Source of the DNA: Ornithobacterium rhinotracheale
GTDB lineage: Bacteria > Bacteroidota > Bacteroidia > Flavobacteriales > Weeksellaceae
Reading direction: 5' to 3'
NCBI RefSeq assembly: GCF_022832975.1
Contig: NZ_CP094846.1
Span: 806,001 to 870,000 of the forward strand
Length of the DNA stretch: 64,000 nucleotides
Positions 35,143 through 43,936 of this stretch are shown one piece after another. Numbering within the stretch: position 1 is the first letter of the stretch; every line of letters starts with the position of its first letter. The translations under genes were made by a program, and so were the position numbers. The notes below the pieces were generated by a model, which ran no database searches, was not told the origin of the DNA, and saw only the letters and a program-made list of their open reading frames with translations.

Positions 35143-36552
35143 ATGTCAGGTCACTACGAATCACCGATAAGAGAACCGCTAATCTTAGGTCATAAAACCT
35201 ATCATGATATCACCGAGGATATAGCGCGTCCAGTAGAAAGTAAAGCCGGAAAATTATGGTGGATTGCTTTTAGTTTAGCCTTTATTGCCTTTCTTTATGG
35301 TTTTGGCTGTATTGCTTATACCGTAGGAACGGGGATAGGTGTTTGGGGATTAAACAGAACCATCAACTGGGCTTGGGATATTACCAACTTCGTATGGTGG
35401 GGAGGCATTGGTCACGCAGGAACTTTGATTTCTGCCGTGCTATTACTTTTCCGTCAGAAATGGAGATTATCTATCAACCGCTCGGCAGAAGCGATGACAA
35501 TTTTTGCCGTAGTTCAAGCTGGTTTGTTCCCTGTAATCCACATGGGGCGTCCTTGGGTTGGATACTGGGTTTTCCCAATTCCAAACAACTTTGGTTCGCT
35601 TTGGGTAAACTTCAACTCTCCATTGTTCTGGGATGTATTAGCGATTTCCACCTATTTATCAGTATCAGTTGTATTCTGGTACATGGGATTAATTCCAGAT
35701 TTCGCTATGCTTCGTGATAGAGCTAAAAAACCTTTTTCTAAGAAAATATACAGCATCCTTTCTTTTGGGTGGGGTGGTAATGCAAAACATTGGCAAAGAT
35801 TTGAGGAATTATCTTTGGTGTTAGCAGGTTTAGCAACACCGCTAGTATTCTCAGTACACACCACCGTATCATTTGACTTTGCTACTTCGGTAATCAAAGG
35901 ATGGCACTCAACCATTTATCCACCATACTTCGTTGCTGGCGCGATTTTCTCAGGTTTTGCTATGGTACAAACATTATTAGGTGTAGCGAGAAAAGTGGTA
36001 GGTCTAGAAGACTATATTACACGAAAGCATATTGAATACATGAACATCGTAATCATTGTAACGGGTGGTATGGTAGCGGTGGCTTATTTGACTGAGTTCT
36101 TTGTTGCGTGGTATTCAGGAAGTAGATATGAAGACTTTACTTACTTTACTGTAGGTGCAGCAACAGGACCTTATTGGTGGGCATTCTGGTTACTAATCAT
36201 CTGTAATGTGATTGTACCAATGTCATTATGGTTTAGACCACTTAGAAGAAACTTCTTATGGACATTTATCGTTTCAATCATCATCAACATAGGTATGTGG
36301 TTTGAGCGTTTTGATATTATTGTAATCAACTTATCAAGAGATTATTTACCATCTTCTTGGACTATGTTTATGCCAAGTTTCGTAGATGTAGGTATCTACC
36401 TTGGAACTATTGGATTCTTCTTCGTATTGTTCCTACTTTACGCTAGAACATTCCCAGTGATTGCACAAGCAGAATTAAAAACAGTTTTAAAATCATCAGG
36501 CGAAAGCTATAAAAAACATCATTTAGACCATGAGCACGACAATGAACACTAA
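35143..36552 (+). CDS. actC: Alternative complex III subunit C, NrfD-like quinol-binding membrane protein
   Basis: Integral membrane protein of 469 residues with about ten hydrophobic helices, homologous to NrfD/PsrC. Motifs: WWGGIGHAGTLISAVLLLFR near 85-105 and IHMGRPWVGYWVFPIPN near 132, where the quinol site is expected. The C-terminus is rich in His and acidic residues. Starts 17 bases after actB and its 3' end overlaps actD. Confidence 0.94.
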   Translation: MSGHYESPIREPLILGHKTYHDITEDIARPVESKAGKLWWIAFSLAFIAFLYGFGCIAYTVGTGIGVWGLNRTINWAWDITNFVWWGGIGHAGTLISAVLLLFRQKWRLSINRSAEAMTIFAVVQAGLFPVIHMGRPWVGYWVFPIPNNFGSLWVNFNSPLFWDVLAISTYLSVSVVFWYMGLIPDFAMLRDRAKKPFSKKIYSILSFGWGGNAKHWQRFEELSLVLAGLATPLVFSVHTTVSFDFATSVIKGWHSTIYPPYFVAGAIFSGFAMVQTLLGVARKVVGLEDYITRKHIEYMNIVIIVTGGMVAVAYLTEFFVAWYSGSRYEDFTYFTVGAATGPYWWAFWLLIICNVIVPMSLWFRPLRRNFLWTFIVSIIINIGMWFERFDIIVINLSRDYLPSSWTMFMPSFVDVGIYLGTIGFFFVLFLLYARTFPVIAQAELKTVLKSSGESYKKHHLDHEHDNEH

Positions 36553-37063
36553 GATTTATGCCCTTTATGGAGACGATGATATTCTGGTAAGCGCTGTAAC
36601 ATCACTTCGCAAAAAAGGAGTGAATATCAAAGATGTTTATACGCCATTTCCAGTACACGGTTTAGATAAAGCACTTGGGCTAAAGAAAACAAGAATTTCA
36701 GATTTAGCTTTCATTTATGGTGCTTACGGATTATTGCTAATGATCGTTACCACTTGGTATATAATGATTTATGACTGGCCTCAAAACATTGGAGGAAAAC
36801 CAAGTTTTACTTGGGGGGAAAACGCTACTGCGTTTGCAGTACCAATGTTTGAGATGACGGTTTTCTTTGCAGCCCACTTAATGTCTATTACTTATTTAAT
36901 AAGATGTAGCCTTTACCCTGGAGCCAAAGCAAAAAATCCAGACCCGAGAACTACCGACGATAAATTTTTAATTGAAGTAGAGTCGGATGATGTGGAGAAT
37001 TTAAAGAATATGTTTATTGATTCAGGTGCCGAAGAGGTTTCTGTGAAAAGAGCGGTAAATTAA
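36530..37063 (+). CDS. actD: Alternative complex III subunit D (DUF3341)
   Basis: Membrane protein of 177 residues: N-terminal soluble part (ALYGDDDILVSAVTSLRKKG), two transmembrane helices (about 63-85 and 100-122), then an acidic C-terminal part (EVESDDVENLKNMFIDSG). This is the DUF3341 layout of ActD. The start used overlaps actC by 23 bases; an ATG 4 codons later (36542) would still overlap. Translational coupling is likely. Confidence 0.92.
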   Translation: MSTTMNTKIYALYGDDDILVSAVTSLRKKGVNIKDVYTPFPVHGLDKALGLKKTRISDLAFIYGAYGLLLMIVTTWYIMIYDWPQNIGGKPSFTWGENATAFAVPMFEMTVFFAAHLMSITYLIRCSLYPGAKAKNPDPRTTDDKFLIEVESDDVENLKNMFIDSGAEEVSVKRAVN

Positions 37064-37076
37064 ATTGAAATTTAAA

Positions 37077-37667
37077 ATGAAAAAATTAATTATACTTGCA
37101 GGTTTTACATTAGCACTTATCTCATGTGGTCCGGGAGAAAAACCCGCAGCCGTTTACATGCCAGATATGTACTATTCTAATGCGTATGAACCTTATGCAC
37201 AATCTACATTTGGCTATCCAAAAGCTACAGACGACCAAGATGTATACGCATTTCAGCGTAACCATCACAGTTCTGCGCTTATGCCCGTAGAGGGAACCGT
37301 TGCACATACTGAATCTGGATTGTTACCTTACGATTTGCCAAATACAAACGAAGGATATGAGGCTTCTAAAAGTCTAAAATCACCACTTGACTCGCTTAAT
37401 AGAGAGCAAGATTTAAAAAGAGGTGAAAAACTTTTTGGACAAGCTTGTGTAGCATGTCATGGTGAAAAAGGTGATGGGCAAGGTCCAATTGTAGTTTCAG
37501 GAGCATTTTTAGGCGTGCCGAACTATAAGGATCGTGAAATCACTGTAGGTTCTGTGCACCATGTGATTATGTACGGAAGAAATGCTATGGGATCTTATGC
37601 ATCTCACTTTACCGATGATGATAGATGGCGTGTAGCAGAATATGTAATGCAATTAAGAAATAAATAA
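37077..37667 (+). CDS. actE: Alternative complex III subunit E, cytochrome c lipoprotein
   Basis: Monohaem cytochrome c of 196 residues. MKKLIILAGFTLALISCGPG holds a lipobox (LISC), so it is a lipoprotein anchored at the periplasmic face. Near residue 125 lies the haem motif CVACHGEKGDGQG, and a Met in VIMYGRNAMGSYAS can be the sixth ligand. The frame opens 12 bases earlier at a TTG (37065), but the ATG gives the proper signal sequence. Confidence 0.93.
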   Translation: MKKLIILAGFTLALISCGPGEKPAAVYMPDMYYSNAYEPYAQSTFGYPKATDDQDVYAFQRNHHSSALMPVEGTVAHTESGLLPYDLPNTNEGYEASKSLKSPLDSLNREQDLKRGEKLFGQACVACHGEKGDGQGPIVVSGAFLGVPNYKDREITVGSVHHVIMYGRNAMGSYASHFTDDDRWRVAEYVMQLRNK

Positions 37668-37688
37668 TTATAGAAGAAGATATAAATT

Positions 37689-39023
37689 ATGTACACTCTT
37701 TCACCAAAAATTAAAACTGCATCGCTAGTATTAATCGTGCTAGGTATTATCCTATTTGCAATAGGAGCAACGTTTAATGCAAGTAAAGGAGAGGATTATA
37801 TAGTAGAGCAAATTCACAATAATCCAAAACAATTTGAGTATCTATCTTCTTCTCACGAAGTTGTAGACGGTGAGCATGTAAATGCTGAGCATTCAGAGCA
37901 TCACGCAGTAGAACATTTATTGCAGCAGTATCATAACAGACCTTGGACAGCATTTTTCATTGCAGCGTTTTTATTTACAGGAATTGCAGCAATTTCTATG
38001 TTTTTCTTGGCAACTCAGCATGTAGCTCAAGCAGGATGGGCTGTGATTACTACAAGAATCATGGAGGCTCTCTCAGCTTTCTTGCCTTATGGTACTGTGC
38101 TTATGCTTATAGTGTTGTTTGCATCAGGATTTCATTTAAATCATTTATACCACTGGATGGTGGCAGATATCGATTTCAAAAGCGAAGGATTTGATAGTTT
38201 TATGGCAAATAAAGCAGCTTGGCTAAATGTTCCGTTCTGGTTAGTGAGATCAGTGATTTATTTAGTAGGCTGGACATTATTTGGTTTCTGGTTAAGAAAC
38301 AAATCTAAAAAACTAGACCAAACAGGAAGCATGAAAGATTATTGGAGCCTTTACAGAGTATCTGTTTATGCTATCGTATTTTTTGCTTTGACATCAATGG
38401 CTTCAGGATGGGATTGGGTAATGTCATTAGATCCCCACTGGTATAGTACGCTATTTGGGTGGTATGTTATGGTAAGTTACCTAGTAGGTGCTGTGGCATT
38501 TATGATTTTGATTGCTGTGCACCTCAAAAAAGCTGGATTCTTCCCAGAATTCAATGATAATCACCTTCATGATTTAACTAAATATTTATTTGCATTCAGT
38601 TTGCTTTGGGGATATTTATGGTTATGTCAATTTGAGTTGATTTGGTACGCAAACATTCCAGAAGAAAGTGTTTATTTCCAACAAAGAGATATTCAATATT
38701 CTGCAACATATTATACAATGTTGATTCCAAATGTTGTGTTTCCTTTCTTAGCTTTAATTAGTAGCTCAATCAAGAGAAATTACACTTGGGTAAGCGTCGT
38801 GGCTGTAGTCGTAATCTTAGGTCACTGGGTAGATATCTTTAATCAAATGATGCCTTCAACTGTAGGACCTTGGTGGAACTTTGGATTCTTAGAATTCGGC
38901 GCATTTTTCTTCGTACTAGGTATTTTCGCCTATGTAGTGATGAATGCTTTAACCAAAGCGCCTTTAATTCCAAAAGGGAATCCACTATTACATGAGAGCG
39001 AGGTCTACGAATACCCATTCTAG
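37689..39023 (+). CDS. actF: Alternative complex III subunit F, membrane protein
   Basis: Integral membrane subunit of 444 residues with about ten helices, related to ActC. Segments such as WAVITTRIMEALSAFLPYGT, SGWDWVMSLDPHWYSTLFGW and FSLLWGYLWLCQFELIWYAN are characteristic of ActF. An insertion rich in His and Glu (HVNAEHSEHHAVEHLLQQYH) follows the first helix. Last gene of the operon; a terminator lies 27 bases downstream. No cytochrome oxidase genes follow, although act operons often continue into cox genes. Confidence 0.93.
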   Translation: MYTLSPKIKTASLVLIVLGIILFAIGATFNASKGEDYIVEQIHNNPKQFEYLSSSHEVVDGEHVNAEHSEHHAVEHLLQQYHNRPWTAFFIAAFLFTGIAAISMFFLATQHVAQAGWAVITTRIMEALSAFLPYGTVLMLIVLFASGFHLNHLYHWMVADIDFKSEGFDSFMANKAAWLNVPFWLVRSVIYLVGWTLFGFWLRNKSKKLDQTGSMKDYWSLYRVSVYAIVFFALTSMASGWDWVMSLDPHWYSTLFGWYVMVSYLVGAVAFMILIAVHLKKAGFFPEFNDNHLHDLTKYLFAFSLLWGYLWLCQFELIWYANIPEESVYFQQRDIQYSATYYTMLIPNVVFPFLALISSSIKRNYTWVSVVAVVVILGHWVDIFNQMMPSTVGPWWNFGFLEFGAFFFVLGIFAYVVMNALTKAPLIPKGNPLLHESEVYEYPF

Positions 39024-39050
39024 CCCTGGTTTTAGCAATAAAAACATTAA

Positions 39051-39089
39051 AAAACTCGTTTTTGATACATTTTCGAAAACGAGTTTTTT
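39051..39089 (+). terminator. Terminator of the act operon
   Basis: AAAACTCGTTTT and AAAACGAGTTTT, 12 bp perfect with a 13-base loop and T tail. Confidence 0.8.
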
Positions 39090-39125
39090 GTTGGTTAAAA
39101 AATTTAAATAACCATAAATATTCAT

Positions 39126-39133
39126 TATCTTTG
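39126..39133 (+). promoter_or_regulatory. -7 promoter box of pdxA
   Basis: TATCTTTG ends 4 bases before the pdxA ATG, so transcription should begin at or next to the start codon: a leaderless or near-leaderless message. Confidence 0.6.
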
Positions 39134-39137
39134 AAAG

Positions 39138-40190
39138 ATGAAAACTAAAGAAAAAATTAAAGTAGCAATTTCCCTTGGAGATCCTAACGGAATTGGTGCC
39201 GAAATTATAGTAAAAGCACTCGCAAGAAAAGATATTTTAGCAATTTGTACGCCAGTTGTTTTTTGTACGCACAAATTGTGGGGGTATCTTTCTGCGGTAG
39301 TAGATAAGAATTTTACCTATCAAAAAATTAATGATTTGTCTAAAATTGTAGCAGGTAAAGTAAACATTTTGGACATCGAAGCACCAGATATTTTGATTGA
39401 GTTTGGAAAATCAACCGAGCAAGCAGGCGCTATATCATTTAGTTCGCTTGAATTTGCAACCAATGCGGTTACCAACGGGCATTGTGATGTGTTGGTTACA
39501 GCTCCCATCAACAAATCCAATATTCAATCCGAAGTATTCCAATTCCCAGGACATACAGAGTATTTAGAAAAATCTTGGGGCGGAAAGGCTTTAATGTTTA
39601 TGGTGCATCAAGACATCAAGGTAGGACTTGTCACACAGCATATTCCGATTAAGGAGGTATCTTCGCATGTCTCAGAAAAAGTAATCATAGATAAAGCAAA
39701 ATTGATGTATAAGAGCTTGGTAGAGGACTTTGGTATTCCTCAGCCTAAAATTGCTTGTTTGAGTTTAAACCCGCACGCAGGAGATAATGGGCTGCTTGGC
39801 CCCGAGGAGCAAGAGGTGATTATTCCGGCACTTAAAAAGTTAATTGACGAAGGATTGTACATTTTTGGACCCTATCCAGCCGATAGTTTCTTTAATTTAG
39901 ATAATTTGCAAAAATTCGATGCCGTGTTAGCCATGTACCATGACCAAGGTTTAACTTCGTTTAAAACCATTGCAGGCATTGAGGGTGTAAACTATACCGC
40001 AGGATTAAAGCATGTACGCACAAGTCCAGATCATGGCGTGGGGTACGATATTAGTGGTAGAAACATTGCTAACGAAACCTCGATGGTGGAGGCAATTTAT
40101 CAAGCCATTAAAATTCATCGTTGCAGAGAGGAATATTTAAGCTTGAAAAATGGAGCTCTTGTGACAAATGAAGACACTAAAAACAAATAA
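39138..40190 (+). CDS. pdxA: 4-hydroxythreonine-4-phosphate dehydrogenase
   Basis: NAD-dependent step of the DXP-dependent pyridoxal phosphate pathway. The 350 residues are normal length. KVAISLGDPNGIGAEIIVKA at the start, VTAPINKSNIQ near 120, FPGHTEYLE with the metal-binding His near 135, SLNPHAGDNGLLGPEE near 212, and AMYHDQGLTSFK and RTSPDHGVGYDISG in the last third are PdxA signatures. The start codon is almost on the predicted transcription start. Confidence 0.96.
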   Translation: MKTKEKIKVAISLGDPNGIGAEIIVKALARKDILAICTPVVFCTHKLWGYLSAVVDKNFTYQKINDLSKIVAGKVNILDIEAPDILIEFGKSTEQAGAISFSSLEFATNAVTNGHCDVLVTAPINKSNIQSEVFQFPGHTEYLEKSWGGKALMFMVHQDIKVGLVTQHIPIKEVSSHVSEKVIIDKAKLMYKSLVEDFGIPQPKIACLSLNPHAGDNGLLGPEEQEVIIPALKKLIDEGLYIFGPYPADSFFNLDNLQKFDAVLAMYHDQGLTSFKTIAGIEGVNYTAGLKHVRTSPDHGVGYDISGRNIANETSMVEAIYQAIKIHRCREEYLSLKNGALVTNEDTKNK

Positions 40191-40226
40191 ATTACAAAAA
40201 AATATTTGTATTTAAAATATAATTAT

Positions 40227-40234
40227 TAAATTTG
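40227..40234 (+). promoter_or_regulatory. -7 promoter box of the DUF177-rpmF pair
   Basis: TAAATTTG fits TAnnTTTG, 10 bases before the ATG at 40245; a very short leader. Confidence 0.55.
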
Positions 40235-40244
40235 CCATCCGTTT

Positions 40245-40799
40245 ATGGACAAAATCAAGAATTACGATGTTCAATTCTCTGGTTTAAAAGAGGGGGAGCA
40301 TCAATTTAAGTTTGAAATAAAACAATCGTTCTTTGATTTATTTACTTTTGAACAAGAATTTCAAAAGCCAAATATTCAAGTAGATTTAAATTTAATTAAA
40401 AAATCTACATTTTTAGAATTACAATTTAAGCTCAATGGCGAAGTAGAGTTAATCTGCGACATTACCAACGAGCCATACACACAGCCAATTGATGGTGAAA
40501 TGGAAATTGTAGTGAAATTTGGTGAAGATTTCGATGATTCAGACGACGAAGTTTTGATTCTTCCGCATGGAGAATACAAAGTAAATGTAGCTCAATTAAT
40601 ATTTGAACTTACATTGCTTAGCATTCCGCTTAAACACATTAATCCAGATGTAGATTCTGAGGAAATGATAGAAGCACTCGATTTGCTAGACCAGTATGCT
40701 CCAGAGGACGATGATTACGAAGACTTTGATGAAGAAGTAGATGATGATGAGGAAGATATTGACCCTAGATGGAATAAATTAAAAGATTTACTAGAATAA
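40245..40799 (+). CDS. DUF177 (YceD) family protein
   Basis: Protein of 184 residues of the YceD/DUF177 family, almost always encoded just upstream of rpmF and thought to take part in 23S rRNA or ribosome maturation. Here KNYDVQFSGLKEGEHQFKFE at the start, VELICDITNEPYTQPIDGEM near 83-102, and a very acidic tail (DDDYEDFDEEVDDDEEDIDP) before RWNKLKDLLE. The family cysteine pair is reduced to one Cys. rpmF follows after 21 bases. Confidence 0.9.
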   Translation: MDKIKNYDVQFSGLKEGEHQFKFEIKQSFFDLFTFEQEFQKPNIQVDLNLIKKSTFLELQFKLNGEVELICDITNEPYTQPIDGEMEIVVKFGEDFDDSDDEVLILPHGEYKVNVAQLIFELTLLSIPLKHINPDVDSEEMIEALDLLDQYAPEDDDYEDFDEEVDDDEEDIDPRWNKLKDLLE

Positions 40800-40820
40800 T
40801 AATAAAAAAAGATACGGAAA

Positions 40821-41024
40821 ATGGCACATCCTAAGAGACGACAGTCAACCACAAGAAGAGATAAAAGAAGAACTCACTATAAAGCTGAGGTTCCTACACT
40901 TACAACTGATCCTACAACTGGTGAAATGCACTTGAGACACAGAGCACACTGGAGCGATGGTAAACTTTACTACCGCGGAAAAGTAGTTTTAGAAAAAGAG
41001 ACTCAAGAGGTTTCTGAGGACTAA
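40821..41024 (+). CDS. rpmF: 50S ribosomal protein L32
   Basis: Large-subunit protein of 67 residues beginning [20 protein letters not shown]. It lacks the zinc-binding cysteines of the C+ form, so it is a zinc-independent L32. It is translated from the DUF177 transcript and followed by a terminator. Confidence 0.97.
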   Translation: MAHPKRRQSTTRRDKRRTHYKAEVPTLTTDPTTGEMHLRHRAHWSDGKLYYRGKVVLEKETQEVSED

Positions 41025-41052
41025 AAATATTTAATTTAGAGATAAATTAAAA

Positions 41053-41091
41053 AAAAAGTTGCATTGCGAATTGTTAAATGCAACTTTTTTT
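41053..41091 (+). terminator. Terminator of rpmF
   Basis: AAAAAGTTGCATT and AATGCAACTTTTT, 13 bp perfect, 11-base loop. Confidence 0.88.
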
Positions 41092-41126
41092 ATTACTTTT
41101 AAATTTTAAAACAAAATAACACCGCT

Positions 41127-41603
41127 ATGGACAAGAAAGAAATAAGAGAATTAATCACTTTTGTATCCGAGTCTGGCGTGTCTGAAGTAAAACTTAAGAC
41201 CGATAAATTCGAGATCGAAATCAAAAATCCACAACAAGCGCCTGTTCAATATCAAGTGGCAAGCCCTGTGCCAGCACCTGTTGCTACGCCTGCTCCTGCG
41301 CCACAAGCGGCCGCTCCACAGGCAGCTGCGCCAGCTCCGGCATCAGAAGAAGCGGATAATTATTTAACGATAAAATCTCCGATGATTGGAACATTCTACC
41401 GCAAACCAAGCCCAGATAAAGATGTATTTGTGAATGTGGGAGACACCGTAAAAGCTGGAGATGTAGTTTGTGTGATAGAGGCGATGAAACTCTTCAACGA
41501 AATAGAATCTGAAATTCAAGGAAAAATCGTAAAAGTTTTGGCAGAAGACTCTACGCCAGTAGAATATGATCAGCCATTATTTTTAGTAGATCCAAACGCT
41601 TAA
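41127..41603 (+). CDS. accB: Biotin carboxyl carrier protein of acetyl-CoA carboxylase
   Basis: Carries carboxybiotin in fatty-acid synthesis. The 158 residues show the N-terminal helix region (DKKEIRELITFVSESGVSEV), an alanine-proline linker (PAPVATPAPAPQAAAPQAAA) and the biotinyl domain with the biotin-accepting lysine in VIEAMKLFNEIE near 117. accC follows after 15 bases, the usual pair. Confidence 0.97.
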   Translation: MDKKEIRELITFVSESGVSEVKLKTDKFEIEIKNPQQAPVQYQVASPVPAPVATPAPAPQAAAPQAAAPAPASEEADNYLTIKSPMIGTFYRKPSPDKDVFVNVGDTVKAGDVVCVIEAMKLFNEIESEIQGKIVKVLAEDSTPVEYDQPLFLVDPNA

Positions 41604-41618
41604 TTTTAGAATTTAATT

Positions 41619-42977
41619 ATGTTCAATAAAATATTAATTGCAAATCGTGGCGAAATTGCGATGCGAATCATTAGAACTTGCAAGGAAATGGGAATTAAAA
41701 CCGTTGCCGTGTATTCTACCGCAGATGCCGATAGCTTAGCCGTGCGATTTGCCGATGAGGCGGTATGTATAGGTCCGCCCAATTCAAAAGATTCATATCT
41801 TAATATTCCAAACATTATTGCAGCGGCAGAAATTACCAATGCCGATGCCATTCACCCAGGATATGGGTTTTTATCTGAAAACGCACATTTCTCAAGAACT
41901 TGCCAGAAACATGGTTTTAAATTCATAGGTGCATTGCCAGAGCACATCGAGCGCATGGGGGATAAGGCTACTGCAAAATCTACAATGATAGAGGCTGGAG
42001 TTCCCGTAGTGCCAGGTTCAGAAGGGATTTTGGAATCCGTAGAAGAAGCGCGTAAAACTGCAGAGAAAATTGGCTATCCCGTTATGTTGAAAGCCACTGC
42101 AGGTGGGGGAGGAAAAGGAATGCGTGCCGTTTTTGATGAATCGGAATTAGAAAAAGCATACGAATCCGCTGTGATGGAAGCTACTGCAGCTTTTGGAAAT
42201 GGCGGAATGTATATGGAAAAACTCATTTTAGAGCCACGCCACATCGAAATCCAAATAGCAGGCGACCAATACGGAAAAGCTTGTCACTTATCGGAAAGAG
42301 ACTGTTCTGTTCAGCGTCGTCACCAGAAATTGATGGAGGAAACTCCTTCGCCATTTATGACACCAGAAATGAGAGAAAAAATGGGAGAAGCTGCTGTAAA
42401 AGCGGCTGAATACATCGGGTACGAAGGTGTAGGAACTGTTGAGTTTTTGGTAGATAAAGACAGAAACTTCTACTTTATGGAAATGAATACGCGTATCCAA
42501 GTAGAGCACCCAATTACCGAACAAATCATTGATTTTGATTTGGTTAAAGAACAAATTCTTTTGGCAGCAGGTGAGCGTATTTCAGGGCAAAACTATTTGC
42601 CAAAAATGCACAGTATCGAGTGTCGTATCAACGCAGAGGATCCATATAAAGGATTTAGACCCGTGCCAGGAAAAATCAAACATTTGAACATTCCAGGGGG
42701 GAACGGAGTTCGTATCGATACACACATCTATGCAGGATACCAAATTCCGCCAAATTACGATTCTATGGTGGCTAAATTAATTACTACTGCGCGTACGCGT
42801 GAAGAAGCGATTGCTAAAATGAGCCGTGCGCTGGATGAATTTTACATCGATGGAATCAAGACAACTATTCCGTTCCACAGACAATTGATGGACGACCCAA
42901 GATTCCGTGAAGGAAATTACACTACCAAGTTTATGGAAGATTTCCAAATGGATGAAAAATATGCAAACGAAGATTAA
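41619..42977 (+). CDS. accC: Biotin carboxylase of acetyl-CoA carboxylase
   Basis: ATP-dependent carboxylation of biotin on AccB. 452 residues, normal length. [20 protein letters not shown] at the start, the glycine-rich ATP loop [15 protein letters not shown] near 157-171, [19 protein letters not shown] near 228, and [19 protein letters not shown] near 287 with the catalytic Glu and Arg. accB-accC are an operon; accA and accD are not in the window. Confidence 0.97.
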   Translation: MFNKILIANRGEIAMRIIRTCKEMGIKTVAVYSTADADSLAVRFADEAVCIGPPNSKDSYLNIPNIIAAAEITNADAIHPGYGFLSENAHFSRTCQKHGFKFIGALPEHIERMGDKATAKSTMIEAGVPVVPGSEGILESVEEARKTAEKIGYPVMLKATAGGGGKGMRAVFDESELEKAYESAVMEATAAFGNGGMYMEKLILEPRHIEIQIAGDQYGKACHLSERDCSVQRRHQKLMEETPSPFMTPEMREKMGEAAVKAAEYIGYEGVGTVEFLVDKDRNFYFMEMNTRIQVEHPITEQIIDFDLVKEQILLAAGERISGQNYLPKMHSIECRINAEDPYKGFRPVPGKIKHLNIPGGNGVRIDTHIYAGYQIPPNYDSMVAKLITTARTREEAIAKMSRALDEFYIDGIKTTIPFHRQLMDDPRFREGNYTTKFMEDFQMDEKYANED

Positions 42978-43003
42978 ATTTTTGTTTAGCCATATAAAAT
43001 ATG

Positions 43004-43036
43004 AAAGCCTTAGTTTTTTACACTAAGGCTTTTTTA
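43004..43036. terminator. Bidirectional terminator accC / EamA gene
   Basis: AAAGCCTTAG and CTAAGGCTTT, 10 bp with a 9-base loop. The stop codon of the leftward EamA gene lies inside it. Confidence 0.85.
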
Positions 43037-43923
43037 TTAGACTTCTTTTCATTAATTAAATAAATACTAAAGAGAATCATCGCGCCGCTGAAAATATGCC
43101 AAAAATTGAATTTTTCGCCGTCTAGAATACCCCAGAATACCGCCACAAGTGGCATTAAATAAGAAACCGTTGAGGCAAAAATAGGCGAAGAGGTTTTCAA
43201 TAATTTGTAAAACAAAATATACGCAACCGCTGTTCCCACGATAGAGAGCAAACTCACATAGCCCAATCCCTCGTACAACGCTTGCTTTGAAAGTGGCTGA
43301 AAATCACAAAAAAGCAATATAATTGCCGAAGGAATCATCCAAATTGAATACACCAATGCACTGATTTTTTCTGCTTTGATGTGCGCTAACTTCTTTTCGG
43401 TGATAAGACTTCCCATGGCATAGCACGCACAAGCAAACACAATGAGCATAGCATACCAGAAATGGCTAGAGCCTGTGCTTTCTCCACTGAAACTTAAAAT
43501 TCCTGCTCCGATGAATCCGATAATCGCTCCGATGATTTGTCGATTTTTACTTCTTTGCCCAAAGATTAAAAAATTAAGTATTAAAATAAAAATCGGAATC
43601 AAAGAATCCAAAACGCCCGCCGTGGAACTATCCACTTGTGTTTGTGCAATGGGAAACAAAAATAGTGGGAGGAAATTCCCCACAAATCCCGAAAGACTCA
43701 CCCATATGGTGTCTTTCCAAGTGAGTTTAGAAATGCCTCGCAAAGCAATGGGTAATAGGGATAACCCCGCAATTACGCCTCTTAGAGCACCTACTTGTAT
43801 CGCTGTAAATGCTTCTAAAGATTTTTTAATTAAAATAAAAGAGGAGCCCCAAGTGATGGATAAAATGGCTAAAAGAAACCATTTGTTGCTCAATAATTGA
43901 CTTAAAAATGATTTTTTATGCAT
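43018..43923 (-). CDS. EamA family (DMT) membrane transporter
   Basis: Inner-membrane protein of 301 residues with ten hydrophobic helices in two repeats of five. The first repeat has ITWGSSFILIKKSLEAFTAI and QVGALRGVIAGLSLLPIALR near 48-67; the second ends SYLMPLVAVFWGILDGEKFN near 258. These match the drug/metabolite exporter superfamily, which exports amino acids or other small compounds. Substrate unknown. It is 13 bases downstream of the permease gene and probably cotranscribed with it and rbfA. Confidence 0.9.
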   Translation of the reverse strand: MHKKSFLSQLLSNKWFLLAILSITWGSSFILIKKSLEAFTAIQVGALRGVIAGLSLLPIALRGISKLTWKDTIWVSLSGFVGNFLPLFLFPIAQTQVDSSTAGVLDSLIPIFILILNFLIFGQRSKNRQIIGAIIGFIGAGILSFSGESTGSSHFWYAMLIVFACACYAMGSLITEKKLAHIKAEKISALVYSIWMIPSAIILLFCDFQPLSKQALYEGLGYVSLLSIVGTAVAYILFYKLLKTSSPIFASTVSYLMPLVAVFWGILDGEKFNFWHIFSGAMILFSIYLINEKKSNKKALV

Positions 43924-43936
43924 GATATTTTAAACC

